From NCBI GenBank assembly GCA_026002265.1, contig BOBG01000037.1:1-17324 (forward strand): a DNA stretch of 17,324 nucleotides. Reading direction: 5' to 3'. Source of the stretch: Spirochaetia bacterium (GTDB lineage: Bacteria > Spirochaetota > Spirochaetia > Treponematales > Breznakiellaceae). Below the pieces are notes generated by a model that was not told the origin of the DNA, searched no databases, and worked only from the letters and a program-made list of their open reading frames with translations. Both the position numbers and the translations under genes were made by a program. Within the stretch, counting starts at the first letter, position 1, and each line of letters begins with the position of its first letter. Positions 1 through 8,790 of the stretch are shown here, piece by piece.

Positions 1-8
1 AGCTTTCT

Positions 9-2180
9 ATGAAGTTGAAATTCAAATTAACATTGGTAATGATTGCTATAATGGTTGTTGTTATTTTTACTATTTCTATTATTCTTTTGGAATATGCGTC
101 GCAGTTACAGCAAATTGCAGCAGAAGAAAATATGCTTGCTGATACAGAAAAATATGCGGCTCAGGTAGCTTCGCATTATCAACACTATCTTGATTCAGCG
201 TCTACTCTAGCAGATATGATGGGCGAATATGAATTAATCGAGGCAGAGGAGCGGCGCAGTCGATTCAGAGATATGCTTCTGAGTATTTTTAATGCTAATC
301 CAGATTGGGTAGGTATTTATGCGATTTGGATGCCGGATACTATTGACGACATGGATCGAGAGCATAGAACCGATGAGGACACTGATCAATCGGGAGCTTT
401 TATTCCGTGGTTTACCCGGAATAACGGGCAGGTTCTTCTACAGCCTTATAATAATGCAATAATTGAACTTGGAAGAATGGCTACAGATCGCCGCAACCGG
501 ATAAGCGATCCTACTGTCTTTACGGAAAACGGCGTAAAACAATTTGCAGTAAATTTTAGTACTCATATTCGCCGGCACCGGGATAATGCTGCCGTTGGTA
601 TTGTCGGAATTCAGGTTAATCTTGAATATATCAATACTATTATTAATTCCATAAAACCTTATGGTGTAGGTGCAGCCGGGATTGTATCGGCAAACGGCAC
701 CATCGTCGCTCATCATAATTACTCGTTAGTCGGTACGACCCTGCGACAAAATCTTAACCTGTATGGTAATGAGGAAGTTGCTCAAATGGAAGATGCGCTT
801 AAAACCGCTGAGCCGGCGAGAATGTTAGCTGAGGAGACGTTGCGGCAATTTTATCCCTTTTATATAGGTGAAGCTGCACGTCCGTGGGCTATTGTGACTT
901 CAGTACCTGAAGCTGTGATAATGTCCAGAGTGTATACCATGCGGAATTTTGTGATCATAATAGCCGTGATTGCTATTGGTATTGCGGGTGCTATCATTCT
1001 TATTTTTATATCCCATATTGTTACACCTATTATCTATGTGAGTAATACCCTGAAAGATATATCTGAGGGCGAAGGGGACCTGACCAAGACTATCACCGAG
1101 CATGGAAATGACGAAATTGCCGATATGGCAAAGTATTTTAATCATACACTCGCAAAGATAAAACATTTAGTTATTACCATAAAAGAACATTCAGCGACTC
1201 TGCTTAATATTGGCAATGAGCTGTCGGCTGATATGACCGAGACTGCGGCCGCGGTAAATCAAATAACTGCCAATATTCAAAGTACCAAAAATCAGGTGAT
1301 AAATCAGTCAGCATCTGTAACGGAAACCAACGCCACTATGGAGCAGATCACCATTAATATTGATAAGCTCAATGATCAGATTGAACATCAAAGCGCCAGT
1401 GTTTCCCGGTCATCTTCAGCTATCGAAGAAATGCTTGCCAATATTGAATCGGTTACCCAGACTCTGATTCGTAATGGTGGCAATGTGCAAGACCTTGCTA
1501 AAGCTTCCGATGCCGGCCGGAACGGTTTACACATAGTGGCTGCGGATATTCAGAAAATAGCACGGGAATCTGAAGGGCTTTCTAAAATTAATGTGGTCAT
1601 GGAAAATATAGCGAGTCAAACGAATCTCCTTTCCATGAATGCGGCAATTGAGGCAGCGCACGCGGGCGAGTATGGAAAAGGCTTTGCAGTGGTTGCCAGT
1701 GAAATCCGGAAACTAGCTCAATCTTCCAGTCAGCAATCCCGTACTATTTCCACAGTTTTGAAAAAAATCCAGGAGTCTATTGACCGTATTTCTGAATCAA
1801 CAAATAATGTATTGCATAAATTTGAAGCTATAGACAGCGGTGTTAAAACCGTATCGATTCAAGAAGAAAATATCCGCAATGCTATGGAGGAACAGAGTGC
1901 GGGATCGAAACAGATCTTGGAATCTATAAGCCAGTTAAATGATGCGACTATAACAGTAAAAAGCAGTTCAGAGGAAATGCTGGAAGGTTCTCAGCAAGTA
2001 ATCCACGAGAGTAAACATGTGGGAGCTGTAACTGAGGAGATAAGCAACAGTATGCATGAAATGGCGGCCGGCGCAGATCAAATAAATATAGCGATTCACC
2101 AAATTAATACTATAAGCAGCCAGAATAAAGATAATATAAACGATCTGGTAAGGGAAGTTGCTAAATTTAAAGTAGAATAG
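9..2180 (+). CDS. Methyl-accepting chemotaxis protein with large periplasmic Cache-type sensor (MCP1)
   Basis: Transmembrane chemoreceptor that would pass ligand binding to the CheA/CheW kinase array. Visible in order over 723 residues: an N-terminal membrane segment (about 5-28, very hydrophobic after MKLKFK), a ~280-residue extracytoplasmic region whose size and pattern suit a double Cache domain, a second membrane segment (about 313-336), a HAMP linker (to about 390), and a long coiled-coil signalling domain. The conserved hairpin tip is plain near residues 532-555 ([20 protein letters not shown], then [15 protein letters not shown]). It ends REVAKFKVE, without the aromatic pentapeptide that tethers CheR/CheB in some receptors. 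Only eight bases precede the ATG, so no ribosome site can be judged and an upstream start cannot be excluded, although the membrane helix right after Met argues for this one. The ligand is unknown. Confidence 0.93.
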   Translation: MKLKFKLTLVMIAIMVVVIFTISIILLEYASQLQQIAAEENMLADTEKYAAQVASHYQHYLDSASTLADMMGEYELIEAEERRSRFRDMLLSIFNANPDWVGIYAIWMPDTIDDMDREHRTDEDTDQSGAFIPWFTRNNGQVLLQPYNNAIIELGRMATDRRNRISDPTVFTENGVKQFAVNFSTHIRRHRDNAAVGIVGIQVNLEYINTIINSIKPYGVGAAGIVSANGTIVAHHNYSLVGTTLRQNLNLYGNEEVAQMEDALKTAEPARMLAEETLRQFYPFYIGEAARPWAIVTSVPEAVIMSRVYTMRNFVIIIAVIAIGIAGAIILIFISHIVTPIIYVSNTLKDISEGEGDLTKTITEHGNDEIADMAKYFNHTLAKIKHLVITIKEHSATLLNIGNELSADMTETAAAVNQITANIQSTKNQVINQSASVTETNATMEQITINIDKLNDQIEHQSASVSRSSSAIEEMLANIESVTQTLIRNGGNVQDLAKASDAGRNGLHIVAADIQKIARESEGLSKINVVMENIASQTNLLSMNAAIEAAHAGEYGKGFAVVASEIRKLAQSSSQQSRTISTVLKKIQESIDRISESTNNVLHKFEAIDSGVKTVSIQEENIRNAMEEQSAGSKQILESISQLNDATITVKSSSEEMLEGSQQVIHESKHVGAVTEEISNSMHEMAAGADQINIAIHQINTISSQNKDNINDLVREVAKFKVE

Positions 2181-2204
2181 CGTATTTAATATTGTACTTA
2201 GATT

Positions 2205-2222
2205 AGGTGAGATCCGTCACCT
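2205..2222 (+). other. Short hairpin (AGGTGA/TCACCT) in the MCP1-MCP2 gap
   Basis: A perfect 6-bp inverted repeat with a 6-nt loop lies about 25 bp after the MCP1 stop. No T-run follows, so it is not called a terminator. The left arm sits in GATTAGGTGAG, which recurs at 2332-2342 as the MCP2 ribosome-binding site; the right arm could therefore also pair with that site. The rest of the 163-bp gap is AT-rich, and I see no sigma-28-like or convincing sigma-70 promoter in it. Confidence 0.35.
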
Positions 2223-2343
2223 GTATTGAATATGATTCATCACGCATACTAGGTGTTGTTTAGCATATAGTCTAGTATTGAAATGTGGTGCATCTTTAAT
2301 GGGCATCATCTATAAAATCTAATAAATATAGGATTAGGTGAGC

Positions 2344-4152
2344 ATGAAAGGTTTAAAGTTACGGTTTTTTCTCTATTTCATCGTATTCGGAGTGCTTATT
2401 GCCCTTGGTGTCGGCCTTAGCATGTATATTCAGTACGAGCGATATATTACCCATACCTACGAGACTACCATCGCCCAGGTAATCCAAGTGGTAGAGAGCG
2501 AGTTTCCTGAGTTTCAGGACCCACAGCGCTTACTAGATGCCGGAACAACGGGAGAACAGTGGTACTGGGATATTATAGCCAGGCTGGACAAGATGACCGA
2601 AACCTTTGGTTTTGTCTATATCTATTATTCCAGAAGATATGAGCAGACTTTTCAGTTTGTTGCAGCCAACGGCTACACCCCGGATAGGGCTTTGGATGAT
2701 ATATTTTATGTATATAAACAGGAGGATATTACACCGGAGGTGGAGATTGCCTATAGTACCGGAAAAATCTTTGTGTCTGATACTCCTGTTACTACTGAGC
2801 ACTGGGGAACCCTTGTCTCCGGATGTATTCCGGTGTATAAAGGCGGCAAGATAATGGGGATTATCGGTGCGGACGTTGACATATCATCAATACTCGCTAC
2901 AAAACGGCAGGCGATTACGGCATTCCTTATCGCTATAGTGTTTGCAATTATCGTGGGTGGAATCGCAGCTTTGGTTGTGGCTTCATCTCTGGTTAACCCC
3001 ATTAAAAAAATGACTGACACTCTCAAGGACATATCCGAAGGAGCGGGAGATCTTAGCAAGTCGGTCATTGTCAAATCTAAAGATGAACTGGGCGATATGG
3101 CGCATTATGTTAACGCCACTCTGGGAAAAATAAAGAATCTGGTAATAATTATCAAAAAGCAGGCCGCTGCTCTTTTTGAAATTGGCAGCGAGTTGGCCAC
3201 TAACATGACCGAAACTGCCGCGGCAGTAAACCAAATAACTGCCAATATTCAAAGTGCCAAGGACCGGGTACTGCATCAGTCAGCATCGGTAACAGAAACT
3301 AACGCTATTATGGAGCAAATCACCGTTAATATTGACAGGCTTAACGGTCATGTAAACATTCAAAGTTCCAGCGTTACCAAGTCCTCATCGGCTATCGAGG
3401 AAATGTTTGCCAATATTCAGTCGGTTGTTCAAACTTTGATTCATAATACCGAAAATGTACAGCGACTTGCCGAGGCTTCTGATGTTGGCCGTACCGGTCT
3501 ACAGGAAGTGTCAACCGATATTCAGGAAATAGCACGGGAATCCGAGGGGCTATTGGAAATTAACGCGGTGATGGAGAATATTGCAAGCCAGACTAACCTC
3601 CTGTCGATGAATGCTGCCATCGAAGCGGCCCATGCCGGGGAATCGGGCAAGGGTTTTGCGGTAGTAGCCGATGAAATCCGGAAGCTTGCCGAGAATTCCA
3701 GCGAACAATCCAAGACTATTTCTGCAGTGCTAAAAAAGATACATGGCTCTATCGAAAAAATTACCAAGTCTACCGATAGTGTGCTGAACAAGTTTGAAGC
3801 CATAGATGGCGGCGTTAAGACGGTAGCAAGTCAGGAAGAAAACATCCGTGATGCCATGGAAGATCAGGGTGCCGGAAGCAAGCAGATTTTGGAATCCATA
3901 AGCCAGTTGAATGATGCAACAGAAAAGGTAAAGAGCAGCTCTGAGGGGATGCTCAAGGGTTCCCATCAAGTGATCCAAGAGAGCAGAAATCTGGAAGCTG
4001 TAACGGCTGAGATAAGCAACAGCATGAACGAGATGGCTTCCGGTGCGGCGCAGATAAACATGGCGGTAACAAGAGTTAATACCATAAGCACGCTGAACAA
4101 GGAAAATATTGATGTTCTTATGAAGGAAGTTGCTAGATTCAAAGTGGAATAG
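2344..4152 (+). CDS. Methyl-accepting chemotaxis protein with shorter periplasmic sensor (MCP2)
   Basis: Second chemoreceptor, 602 aa. The frame is open from a GTG at 2338, but the ATG at 2344 has AGGTGA (2336-2341) just upstream and gives the receptor-like start [12 protein letters not shown], so I place the start there. Visible: first membrane segment (about 7-28), a ~155-residue periplasmic sensor ending in [18 protein letters not shown], as at the end of Cache domains, a second membrane segment (about 190-214), HAMP, then the signalling coiled coil with the hairpin near 411-434 ([20 protein letters not shown]). From the HAMP onward it is closely similar to MCP1, both ending VA(K/R)FKVE, while the sensors do not resemble each other. 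This suggests tandem duplication followed by sensor replacement or divergence. Likely in the same array and perhaps the same transcript as MCP1. Confidence 0.93.
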   Translation: MKGLKLRFFLYFIVFGVLIALGVGLSMYIQYERYITHTYETTIAQVIQVVESEFPEFQDPQRLLDAGTTGEQWYWDIIARLDKMTETFGFVYIYYSRRYEQTFQFVAANGYTPDRALDDIFYVYKQEDITPEVEIAYSTGKIFVSDTPVTTEHWGTLVSGCIPVYKGGKIMGIIGADVDISSILATKRQAITAFLIAIVFAIIVGGIAALVVASSLVNPIKKMTDTLKDISEGAGDLSKSVIVKSKDELGDMAHYVNATLGKIKNLVIIIKKQAAALFEIGSELATNMTETAAAVNQITANIQSAKDRVLHQSASVTETNAIMEQITVNIDRLNGHVNIQSSSVTKSSSAIEEMFANIQSVVQTLIHNTENVQRLAEASDVGRTGLQEVSTDIQEIARESEGLLEINAVMENIASQTNLLSMNAAIEAAHAGESGKGFAVVADEIRKLAENSSEQSKTISAVLKKIHGSIEKITKSTDSVLNKFEAIDGGVKTVASQEENIRDAMEDQGAGSKQILESISQLNDATEKVKSSSEGMLKGSHQVIQESRNLEAVTAEISNSMNEMASGAAQINMAVTRVNTISTLNKENIDVLMKEVARFKVE

Positions 4153-4163
4153 CTTTTCCACTT
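4142..4163 (+). other. Hairpin spanning the MCP2 stop codon
   Basis: AAGTGGAA (4142-4149) and TTCCACTT (4156-4163) form a perfect 8-bp stem with a 6-nt loop containing the last base of the stop codon. No T-tract follows on either strand, so it is not a standard intrinsic terminator, though it could protect the mRNA 3' end. Its right arm is also the beginning of the first 135-bp repeat unit. Confidence 0.35.
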
Positions 4164-4478
4164 ATATAGTTGTAGTAAAAAAAAATACGGAGGTCTGACC
4201 CCATTTTTCCACCGGAATTGTTATGAATTGTTCTAACAGTGCCAAAAATAACTCCTCACTATACACACTTCATTTGAAATAGATTTCGCTTTTCTATCTA
4301 TATCGTTGTAGTAAAAAGAAATACGGAGGTCTGACCCCATTTTTCACCGGAATTGCTACAAATTGTTCTAACAGTGCCAAAAATAACTCCACTATACACA
4401 CTTCATTTGAAATAGGTTTTGCTTTTCCACTTATATCATTGTAATAAAAAGAAATACAGAGGTCTGACCCCATTTTTT
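4153..4478. repeat. Tandem ~135-bp repeat with GGTCTGACCCC motif, 2.4 copies
   Basis: Three copies start with CTTTTC at 4153, 4289 and 4422: two full units of 136 and 133 bp and a partial one broken after the CCCATTTTTT run. Each carries GGTCTGACCCC (4192-4202, 4328-4338, 4461-4471), which contains the near-palindrome GGTC-T-GACC. Full copies differ by scattered substitutions and a 3-bp indel. The array fills the gap between the convergent MCP2 and uvrA genes. Short open stretches occur on the minus strand, but none has a credible start site. I recall GGGGTCAGACC-type motifs as dispersed extragenic repeats, sometimes tied to REP-associated transposases, but no transposase gene is present here. 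Confidence 0.8.
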
Positions 4479-4485
4479 GTCAGAC
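4462..4485. other. Inverted repeat GTCTGAC/GTCAGAC at the broken end of the 135-bp array
   Basis: The third motif copy forms a perfect 7-bp stem (4462-4468 with 4479-4485) around a 10-nt loop. It lies about 70 bp past the uvrA stop on the minus strand and is followed in that direction by a T-rich stretch. It could end uvrA transcription, but the T-rich part is displaced from the stem, so this is weak. The remainder up to 4551 shows nothing recognisable. Confidence 0.3.
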
Positions 4486-4551
4486 TCCGGTAAGGAATCT
4501 CGAAGTCCATCTTGAGAATGGTTGCACATAGAGCCGAGTGAAAGGGAGAAT

Positions 4552-7377
4552 TTATTTCTTTTTTTTCAACATGTTCCGGATAAAAGTTCCGGTATAGGAT
4601 TTTTCACATAGTGCAACTTGTTCCGGTGTGCCGGTTACGATAATTTCCCCGCCTTGATCCCCGCCCTCCGGACCAAGATCGATGATATGATCAGATTGCA
4701 GGAGAACATCAAGGTTATGCTCGATCATAACTACGGTATTTCCTTGATCAGTCAAGCGTTGAATCACTTCCATTAATTGTTTTACATCGACAAAGTGCAA
4801 GCCGGTTGTCGGCTCGTCAAAAACGTACAAGGTCTGTCCTGTAGATCGTTTCGACAATTCAAGCGCCAGTTTCACCCGCTGGGCTTCGCCGCCGGAAAGG
4901 GTAAGTGCGGACTGCCCTAACTGTATATAACCAAGTCCGACCGACAGAAGCGTTTCCATTTTCCGGGCAATCGAGGGAATGTATTCAAAAAAATCAGCAG
5001 CCTCCGCGATGGGCATTTCCAAAACATCTGCAATATTTTTACCCTTGTACCGGATTTCTAGAGTTTCTTGGTTAAATCGTTTACCAAGACACTGATCGCA
5101 GGTAATATACACATCCGGCAGGAAATTCATTTCAATTTTTAAAGTGCCGTCTCCGGAACATTGTTCACAGCGTCCGCCCTTGACATTAAAGGAAAAGCGT
5201 CCCGGTTTGTAGCCGCGCGCCCGTGCATCCGGTAAATCGGCGAATAAATCCCTGATTGCGGTAAAGACTTCAACGTATGTGGCTGGGTTAGATCGGGGAG
5301 TCCGTCCGATAGGACTTTGGTCAATATTGATCACTTTATCAATATATTTAAAGCCGGTAATGCTCCGGTAAGCACCTTCATTATATGCACTATGGGAAAT
5401 TCGGTTCGAGATAGCCGGTACAAGGACATCAGAGAGAAGGGTCGATTTACCGGAACCGGAAACTCCGGTGATGCACGTAAATATTCCAACCGGAATTTCC
5501 ACATCAATATTTTTCAAATTGTGTTCTGTTACACTGGTGAGCCGGATATACTCTCCGGTTCCTGTACGCCGCTGCGCCGGAATTTCCATGGTGAGCGTTC
5601 CGGCAAGGTACTGACCAGTAAGACTGTCCGGTGTTTTCATCACTTCTTCCGGAGTCCCTTGTGCGACAATAGTTCCGCCATGGATCCCCGCGCCGGGTCC
5701 AAGGTCAACGAGGTAATCAGCGGTCCGTAGCGTTTGTTCATCATGCTCGACCACGATCAGTGTGTTTCCTAAATCACGTAAATACCGAAGCGTATCGATC
5801 AAGCGTTGATTATCGCGCTGGTGGAGGCCGATGCTCGGCTCATCCAGAATATAGAGTACGCCGACCAAACTGGAACCGATCTGCGTGGCAAGCCGGATCC
5901 GTTGAGCCTCACCGCCGGAAAGAGTTGCAGCCATGCGTTCCAACGAAAGATAATCAAGTCCGACATTCTGCATAAAATGCAGCCGCGCATTAATTTCTTT
6001 TATAATTTGCACCGCGATCTGCTGCTCGCTTGGGTTTAGAGTGAGATTCCGGAAAAAATCCAGCGAATCATTGACGGACAGACTTGATAGTTCATAGATA
6101 TTTTTACCCCCGACTTGTACCCCAAGGGATTCCGGCTTGAGCCGTTTTCCGCCGCAGGCTTCGCAGGGACGCTGAGTCATAAATCGTTCCAGCCAATCCT
6201 TTACGCTGTCTGATTGCGTTTCCCGGTACCGGCGGTTGAGATCCTCGATGACACCCGGAAATTTCGATTGATAGGCAAAATGATTCGTGCCTTCCCGGTT
6301 TTCGTAATGCATGTGAACTTTTTCATCACCGCCGTATAAAATAATATCGAGTATACCCGGCGGCAGGTCCTTGAGCGGCGTGTCAAGCCGGAAATGATAA
6401 TGGTCGGCAATACTTTCAAACCGGCTCCGGTACCACTGAGCATCCGGATTGTACGGCACAATTCCCCCATCATCAAACGAAAGCCGCATATCCGGCATAA
6501 TGAGCGCAGGATCAAATTCCAATTTCATCCCAAGCCCGGCGCAACTCGAACACGCACCGGCCGGATTGTTAAAGGAAAAAAGCCGGGGCTGTAGTTCCGG
6601 GATCGAAATACCGCACTCCGGACAAGCATTTTTTTGAGAAAAGAGTTCTTCGGTCGAATTTTCTCCCGCGGTCAGCACGAACACGAGTCCGTCTGCCGTA
6701 TGCAGTGCAGTTTCCACGGATTCCGCGAGCCGGGGCCGGATCTCGCTGTTGATGATCAGGCGGTCAACCACGATTTCAATGCTATGTTTTTTTTGTTTAT
6801 CCAGCTTTATCGAATCCTCAAGATCAACCATTAATCCATCGATCCGTGCCCTGGCAAAGCCCGCTTTCCGGGCATCATTCAAAATCTTCTGATGTTCACC
6901 TTTTTTTCCCCGGATCACCGGTGCGAGAATCTGTACTTTGGAGCCGTCACCCATCGCCAAAATCGTAGCAATAATCTGGTCAACCGGCTGTTCACGGATA
7001 ATCCGGCCGCACCGCGGGCAGTGGGGAATCCCAATCCGGGCGAAGAGGAGCCGGTAGTAATCATGAATTTCCGTAACGGTACCGACTGTCGACCGTGGAT
7101 TCCGGTGCGTTGTCTTTTGCTCAATAGCAATTGCTGGGGACAGACCTGCTATGTAGTCAATATCCGGTTTGTCCATTCGTCCGAGAAACTGCCGGGCATA
7201 CGAGGAAAGACTTTCCATATACCGGCGCTGACCTTCCGCAAAAATCGTATCAAAGGCAAGGGAACTTTTTCCGGAACCAGAGAGTCCAGAGATGACGATG
7301 AGTTTGTCCCGAGGCAATTCAAGATCGATATTTTTGAGGTTGTGTTCCCGGGCGCCCTTGATGATGAGCTTGTCCAT
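4552..7377 (-). CDS. uvrA: UvrABC excinuclease ATPase subunit A
   Basis: Damage-recognition ATPase of nucleotide excision repair; a UvrA dimer loads UvrB at lesions in the cytoplasm. The frame extends 32 codons upstream, but UvrA proteins start as [18 protein letters not shown] does, so I use the ATG at 7377, giving 941 aa, the usual family length. Visible: Walker A GLSGSGKS (31-38); the insertion with a CPRCG motif; the zinc module CPECG...ACSSC; first signature [12 protein letters not shown] with Walker [13 protein letters not shown]; second Walker [12 protein letters not shown] (about residue 640); second zinc module [11 protein letters not shown]...CDQCLGKR; second signature [12 protein letters not shown] with [12 protein letters not shown]. 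All key residues are present. There is no strong SD before this ATG and no uvrB nearby. It is monocistronic, divergent from mglB. Confidence 0.97.
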   Translation of the reverse strand: MDKLIIKGAREHNLKNIDLELPRDKLIVISGLSGSGKSSLAFDTIFAEGQRRYMESLSSYARQFLGRMDKPDIDYIAGLSPAIAIEQKTTHRNPRSTVGTVTEIHDYYRLLFARIGIPHCPRCGRIIREQPVDQIIATILAMGDGSKVQILAPVIRGKKGEHQKILNDARKAGFARARIDGLMVDLEDSIKLDKQKKHSIEIVVDRLIINSEIRPRLAESVETALHTADGLVFVLTAGENSTEELFSQKNACPECGISIPELQPRLFSFNNPAGACSSCAGLGMKLEFDPALIMPDMRLSFDDGGIVPYNPDAQWYRSRFESIADHYHFRLDTPLKDLPPGILDIILYGGDEKVHMHYENREGTNHFAYQSKFPGVIEDLNRRYRETQSDSVKDWLERFMTQRPCEACGGKRLKPESLGVQVGGKNIYELSSLSVNDSLDFFRNLTLNPSEQQIAVQIIKEINARLHFMQNVGLDYLSLERMAATLSGGEAQRIRLATQIGSSLVGVLYILDEPSIGLHQRDNQRLIDTLRYLRDLGNTLIVVEHDEQTLRTADYLVDLGPGAGIHGGTIVAQGTPEEVMKTPDSLTGQYLAGTLTMEIPAQRRTGTGEYIRLTSVTEHNLKNIDVEIPVGIFTCITGVSGSGKSTLLSDVLVPAISNRISHSAYNEGAYRSITGFKYIDKVINIDQSPIGRTPRSNPATYVEVFTAIRDLFADLPDARARGYKPGRFSFNVKGGRCEQCSGDGTLKIEMNFLPDVYITCDQCLGKRFNQETLEIRYKGKNIADVLEMPIAEAADFFEYIPSIARKMETLLSVGLGYIQLGQSALTLSGGEAQRVKLALELSKRSTGQTLYVFDEPTTGLHFVDVKQLMEVIQRLTDQGNTVVMIEHNLDVLLQSDHIIDLGPEGGDQGGEIIVTGTPEQVALCEKSYTGTFIRNMLKKKK

Positions 7378-7522
7378 ATAAAAAACATACCAATCCGGTG
7401 GAAAAAAAGAAAGGGCTAAATCCGGAATCATGAGGGAGTGTCCCCCATTTAAAAAGAAGCCCAGAAATAGCATGAATGAAACGAATAAGAAATATTAAGA
7501 AAACAATATCATTTGTGTACAC

Positions 7523-7546
7523 ACCGGATCTCGTCAATAATCCGGT
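7523..7546. promoter_or_regulatory. Inverted repeat ACCGGAT-N10-ATCCGGT in the divergent uvrA/mglB region
   Basis: A perfect 7-bp inverted repeat with a 10-bp spacer lies about 33 bp upstream of the -35 of the proposed mglB promoter and about 150 bp from the uvrA start. The arm spacing (17 bp start to start) would suit a dimeric regulator contacting successive major grooves. It could equally form a weak RNA hairpin. CCGG-containing words are common in this genome segment, so chance is a real alternative. Confidence 0.3.
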
Positions 7547-7578
7547 TCATATTCCGGCTTTTTGAGAAAAAATTTTCA

Positions 7579-7607
7579 TTGACAGAAGGCGATTCCGGGT
7601 TTATTGT
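7579..7607 (+). promoter_or_regulatory. Probable sigma-70 promoter for mglB
   Basis: A consensus -35 TTGACA (7579-7584), a 17-bp spacer, and TATTGT (7602-7607, 4 of 6 matches to TATAAT). Transcription would start near 7614, leaving a ~50-nt leader to the mglB ATG. It is the only good match in the 285-bp divergent gap. No equally clear promoter was found for uvrA. Confidence 0.5.
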
Positions 7608-7662
7608 AATTTTATCGTTATAGGGGATTGATAAGCCCAAAACTAATTTAGTGAGGAAAAAA

Positions 7663-8742
7663 ATGAAAAAACTTGTTATGTTGATGACAGCGCTCGTTAT
7701 GATAAGCACTATGGTGCTCGCTAGCGGACAGGGTGCCGCGGGGAGCGCCCGGATCGCACTTTTAATGAGGAATATGGATGAGCAATTTCTCAAGGATTAT
7801 TCCGAGAATGTACGGAAATTAGCGACAGAGAAAGGAGTTGCACTCAACGTACAGGACGCGCGGAGTGACGGAGCTACCCAGTTGACTCAGTTGCAGACAC
7901 TGCTCAACCAGGGATACAAATATTTTATTATCGTACCATGCGTTTCAGAATTGTCAGAGCAGATGAATCAGTGGATTCAGGAAAAAGGCGGGGCAGCGGC
8001 CTATTCCAATATCCAGCCGACACCAGCATCGCTCAAAGTCGGCAAGAATTTTTTCTTTGCCTCATCGCCTGAATTCGTAGGCGGACGCTATCAAGGTCAG
8101 CTTATCGCCGATTATTTTGACAAAAACCCGGCAAAGGCACCTGGTAAAGTACTGAATATGCTGCTGATCCTCGGTCAACTCGGTCACCCTGCACAGATCA
8201 ACCGTGAAGCCGGACTTATGGCTGAACTGAAAACTCGCGGTTATACGGTAAACGTGATCGCCCGTGATACAGCTAACTGGACGCCCGACCAGAGTCAGCA
8301 GAAAATGGATGCATGGATCGGCGCATACCGCGGTCAATTTAACGTAGTTGCGGCGCAGAATGACGGCATGGCACTCGGCGCGGTTGAATCCCTCATTCAG
8401 AATGGCTACACCAAAAATGATGCCTCTGACGGCACTATTCTCACCGTTCCGGTACTCGGCATTGATGCCACCGGTGAAGCGCTCAACTCTATGAAAGAAA
8501 ACAAGTTGTACGCAACTGTGTTGCAGGATGCTGTGGGACAGTCTGCTGCGGCTTTTGATGTCGTTTACCAAGTTGCCACCGGTACCTATAAATCCGGTAA
8601 TCCGGCCGGCGGAACTCCTGCTGCTACAGTGCCCATTGACGAGTCTCCGGCAAATGATCCCGCTACCATTAGTCAGTGTTATCTCGTTCCCTTTGTTCCG
8701 GTTGACAAAAATTCGGATTACTATAAACAGAATGTAAAATAA
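7663..8742 (+). CDS. mglB: Periplasmic galactose/glucose-binding protein of ABC importer
   Basis: Substrate-binding protein (type I periplasmic fold) that would deliver a hexose to MglA/MglC. The ATG at 7663 is preferred over the GTG at 7651 because GAGG (7653-7656) stands 6 nt upstream and the result is a proper signal peptide (MKKLVMLM..., cleavage likely after Ala20). No lipobox Cys is seen, so it is probably soluble rather than a lipoprotein. Length 359 aa. Resemblance to E. coli MglB, as I recall it, is clear: GHPAQINR for GHPDAEAR, DTANWTPDQ...KMDAWI for DTAMWDTAQ...KMDAWL, QNDGMALGAVESL for NNDAMAMGAVEAL, and TVLQDA for TVLNDA. Pocket residues Phe42, His175, Arg181, Trp206, Asn233 and Asp268 are kept; three other positions differ (see findings). 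First gene of the importer cluster. Confidence 0.9.
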   Translation: MKKLVMLMTALVMISTMVLASGQGAAGSARIALLMRNMDEQFLKDYSENVRKLATEKGVALNVQDARSDGATQLTQLQTLLNQGYKYFIIVPCVSELSEQMNQWIQEKGGAAAYSNIQPTPASLKVGKNFFFASSPEFVGGRYQGQLIADYFDKNPAKAPGKVLNMLLILGQLGHPAQINREAGLMAELKTRGYTVNVIARDTANWTPDQSQQKMDAWIGAYRGQFNVVAAQNDGMALGAVESLIQNGYTKNDASDGTILTVPVLGIDATGEALNSMKENKLYATVLQDAVGQSAAAFDVVYQVATGTYKSGNPAGGTPAATVPIDESPANDPATISQCYLVPFVPVDKNSDYYKQNVK

Positions 8743-8755
8743 AAAAATTACTCTA

Positions 8756-8777
8756 TGAGCGGCCGTGGCGCCGCTCA
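8756..8777 (+). promoter_or_regulatory. GC-rich hairpin between mglB and mglA
   Basis: TGAGCGGC (8756-8763) and GCCGCTCA (8770-8777) form a perfect 8-bp GC-rich stem with a 6-nt loop, starting 13 bp after the mglB stop. Only TTTT (8784-8787) follows, a few bases off the stem, so complete termination is unlikely. In sugar-transport operons such structures commonly stabilise the binding-protein mRNA and limit downstream expression. The mglA ribosome site (AAGG, 8779-8782) starts just past the stem. The hairpin overlaps an upstream in-frame ATG at 8755, which argues against that start for mglA. Confidence 0.6.
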
Positions 8778-8790
8778 AAAGGCTTTTCGT

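Noticed and set aside
3730..4161. Minus-strand ORF (143 aa) opposite the MCP2 signalling domain
   Set aside because: Antisense to strongly conserved coiled-coil coding sequence; no recognisable protein features.
6892..7419. Plus-strand ORF (175 aa) opposite the uvrA 5' end
   Set aside because: Antisense to the UvrA Walker A and zinc regions; composition is a mirror of uvrA codons.
8062..8778. Long minus-strand ORF (238 aa) opposite mglB
   Set aside because: Lies antisense to a clear binding-protein gene, has no family features and no ribosome site; it is a shadow of codon usage in mglB.
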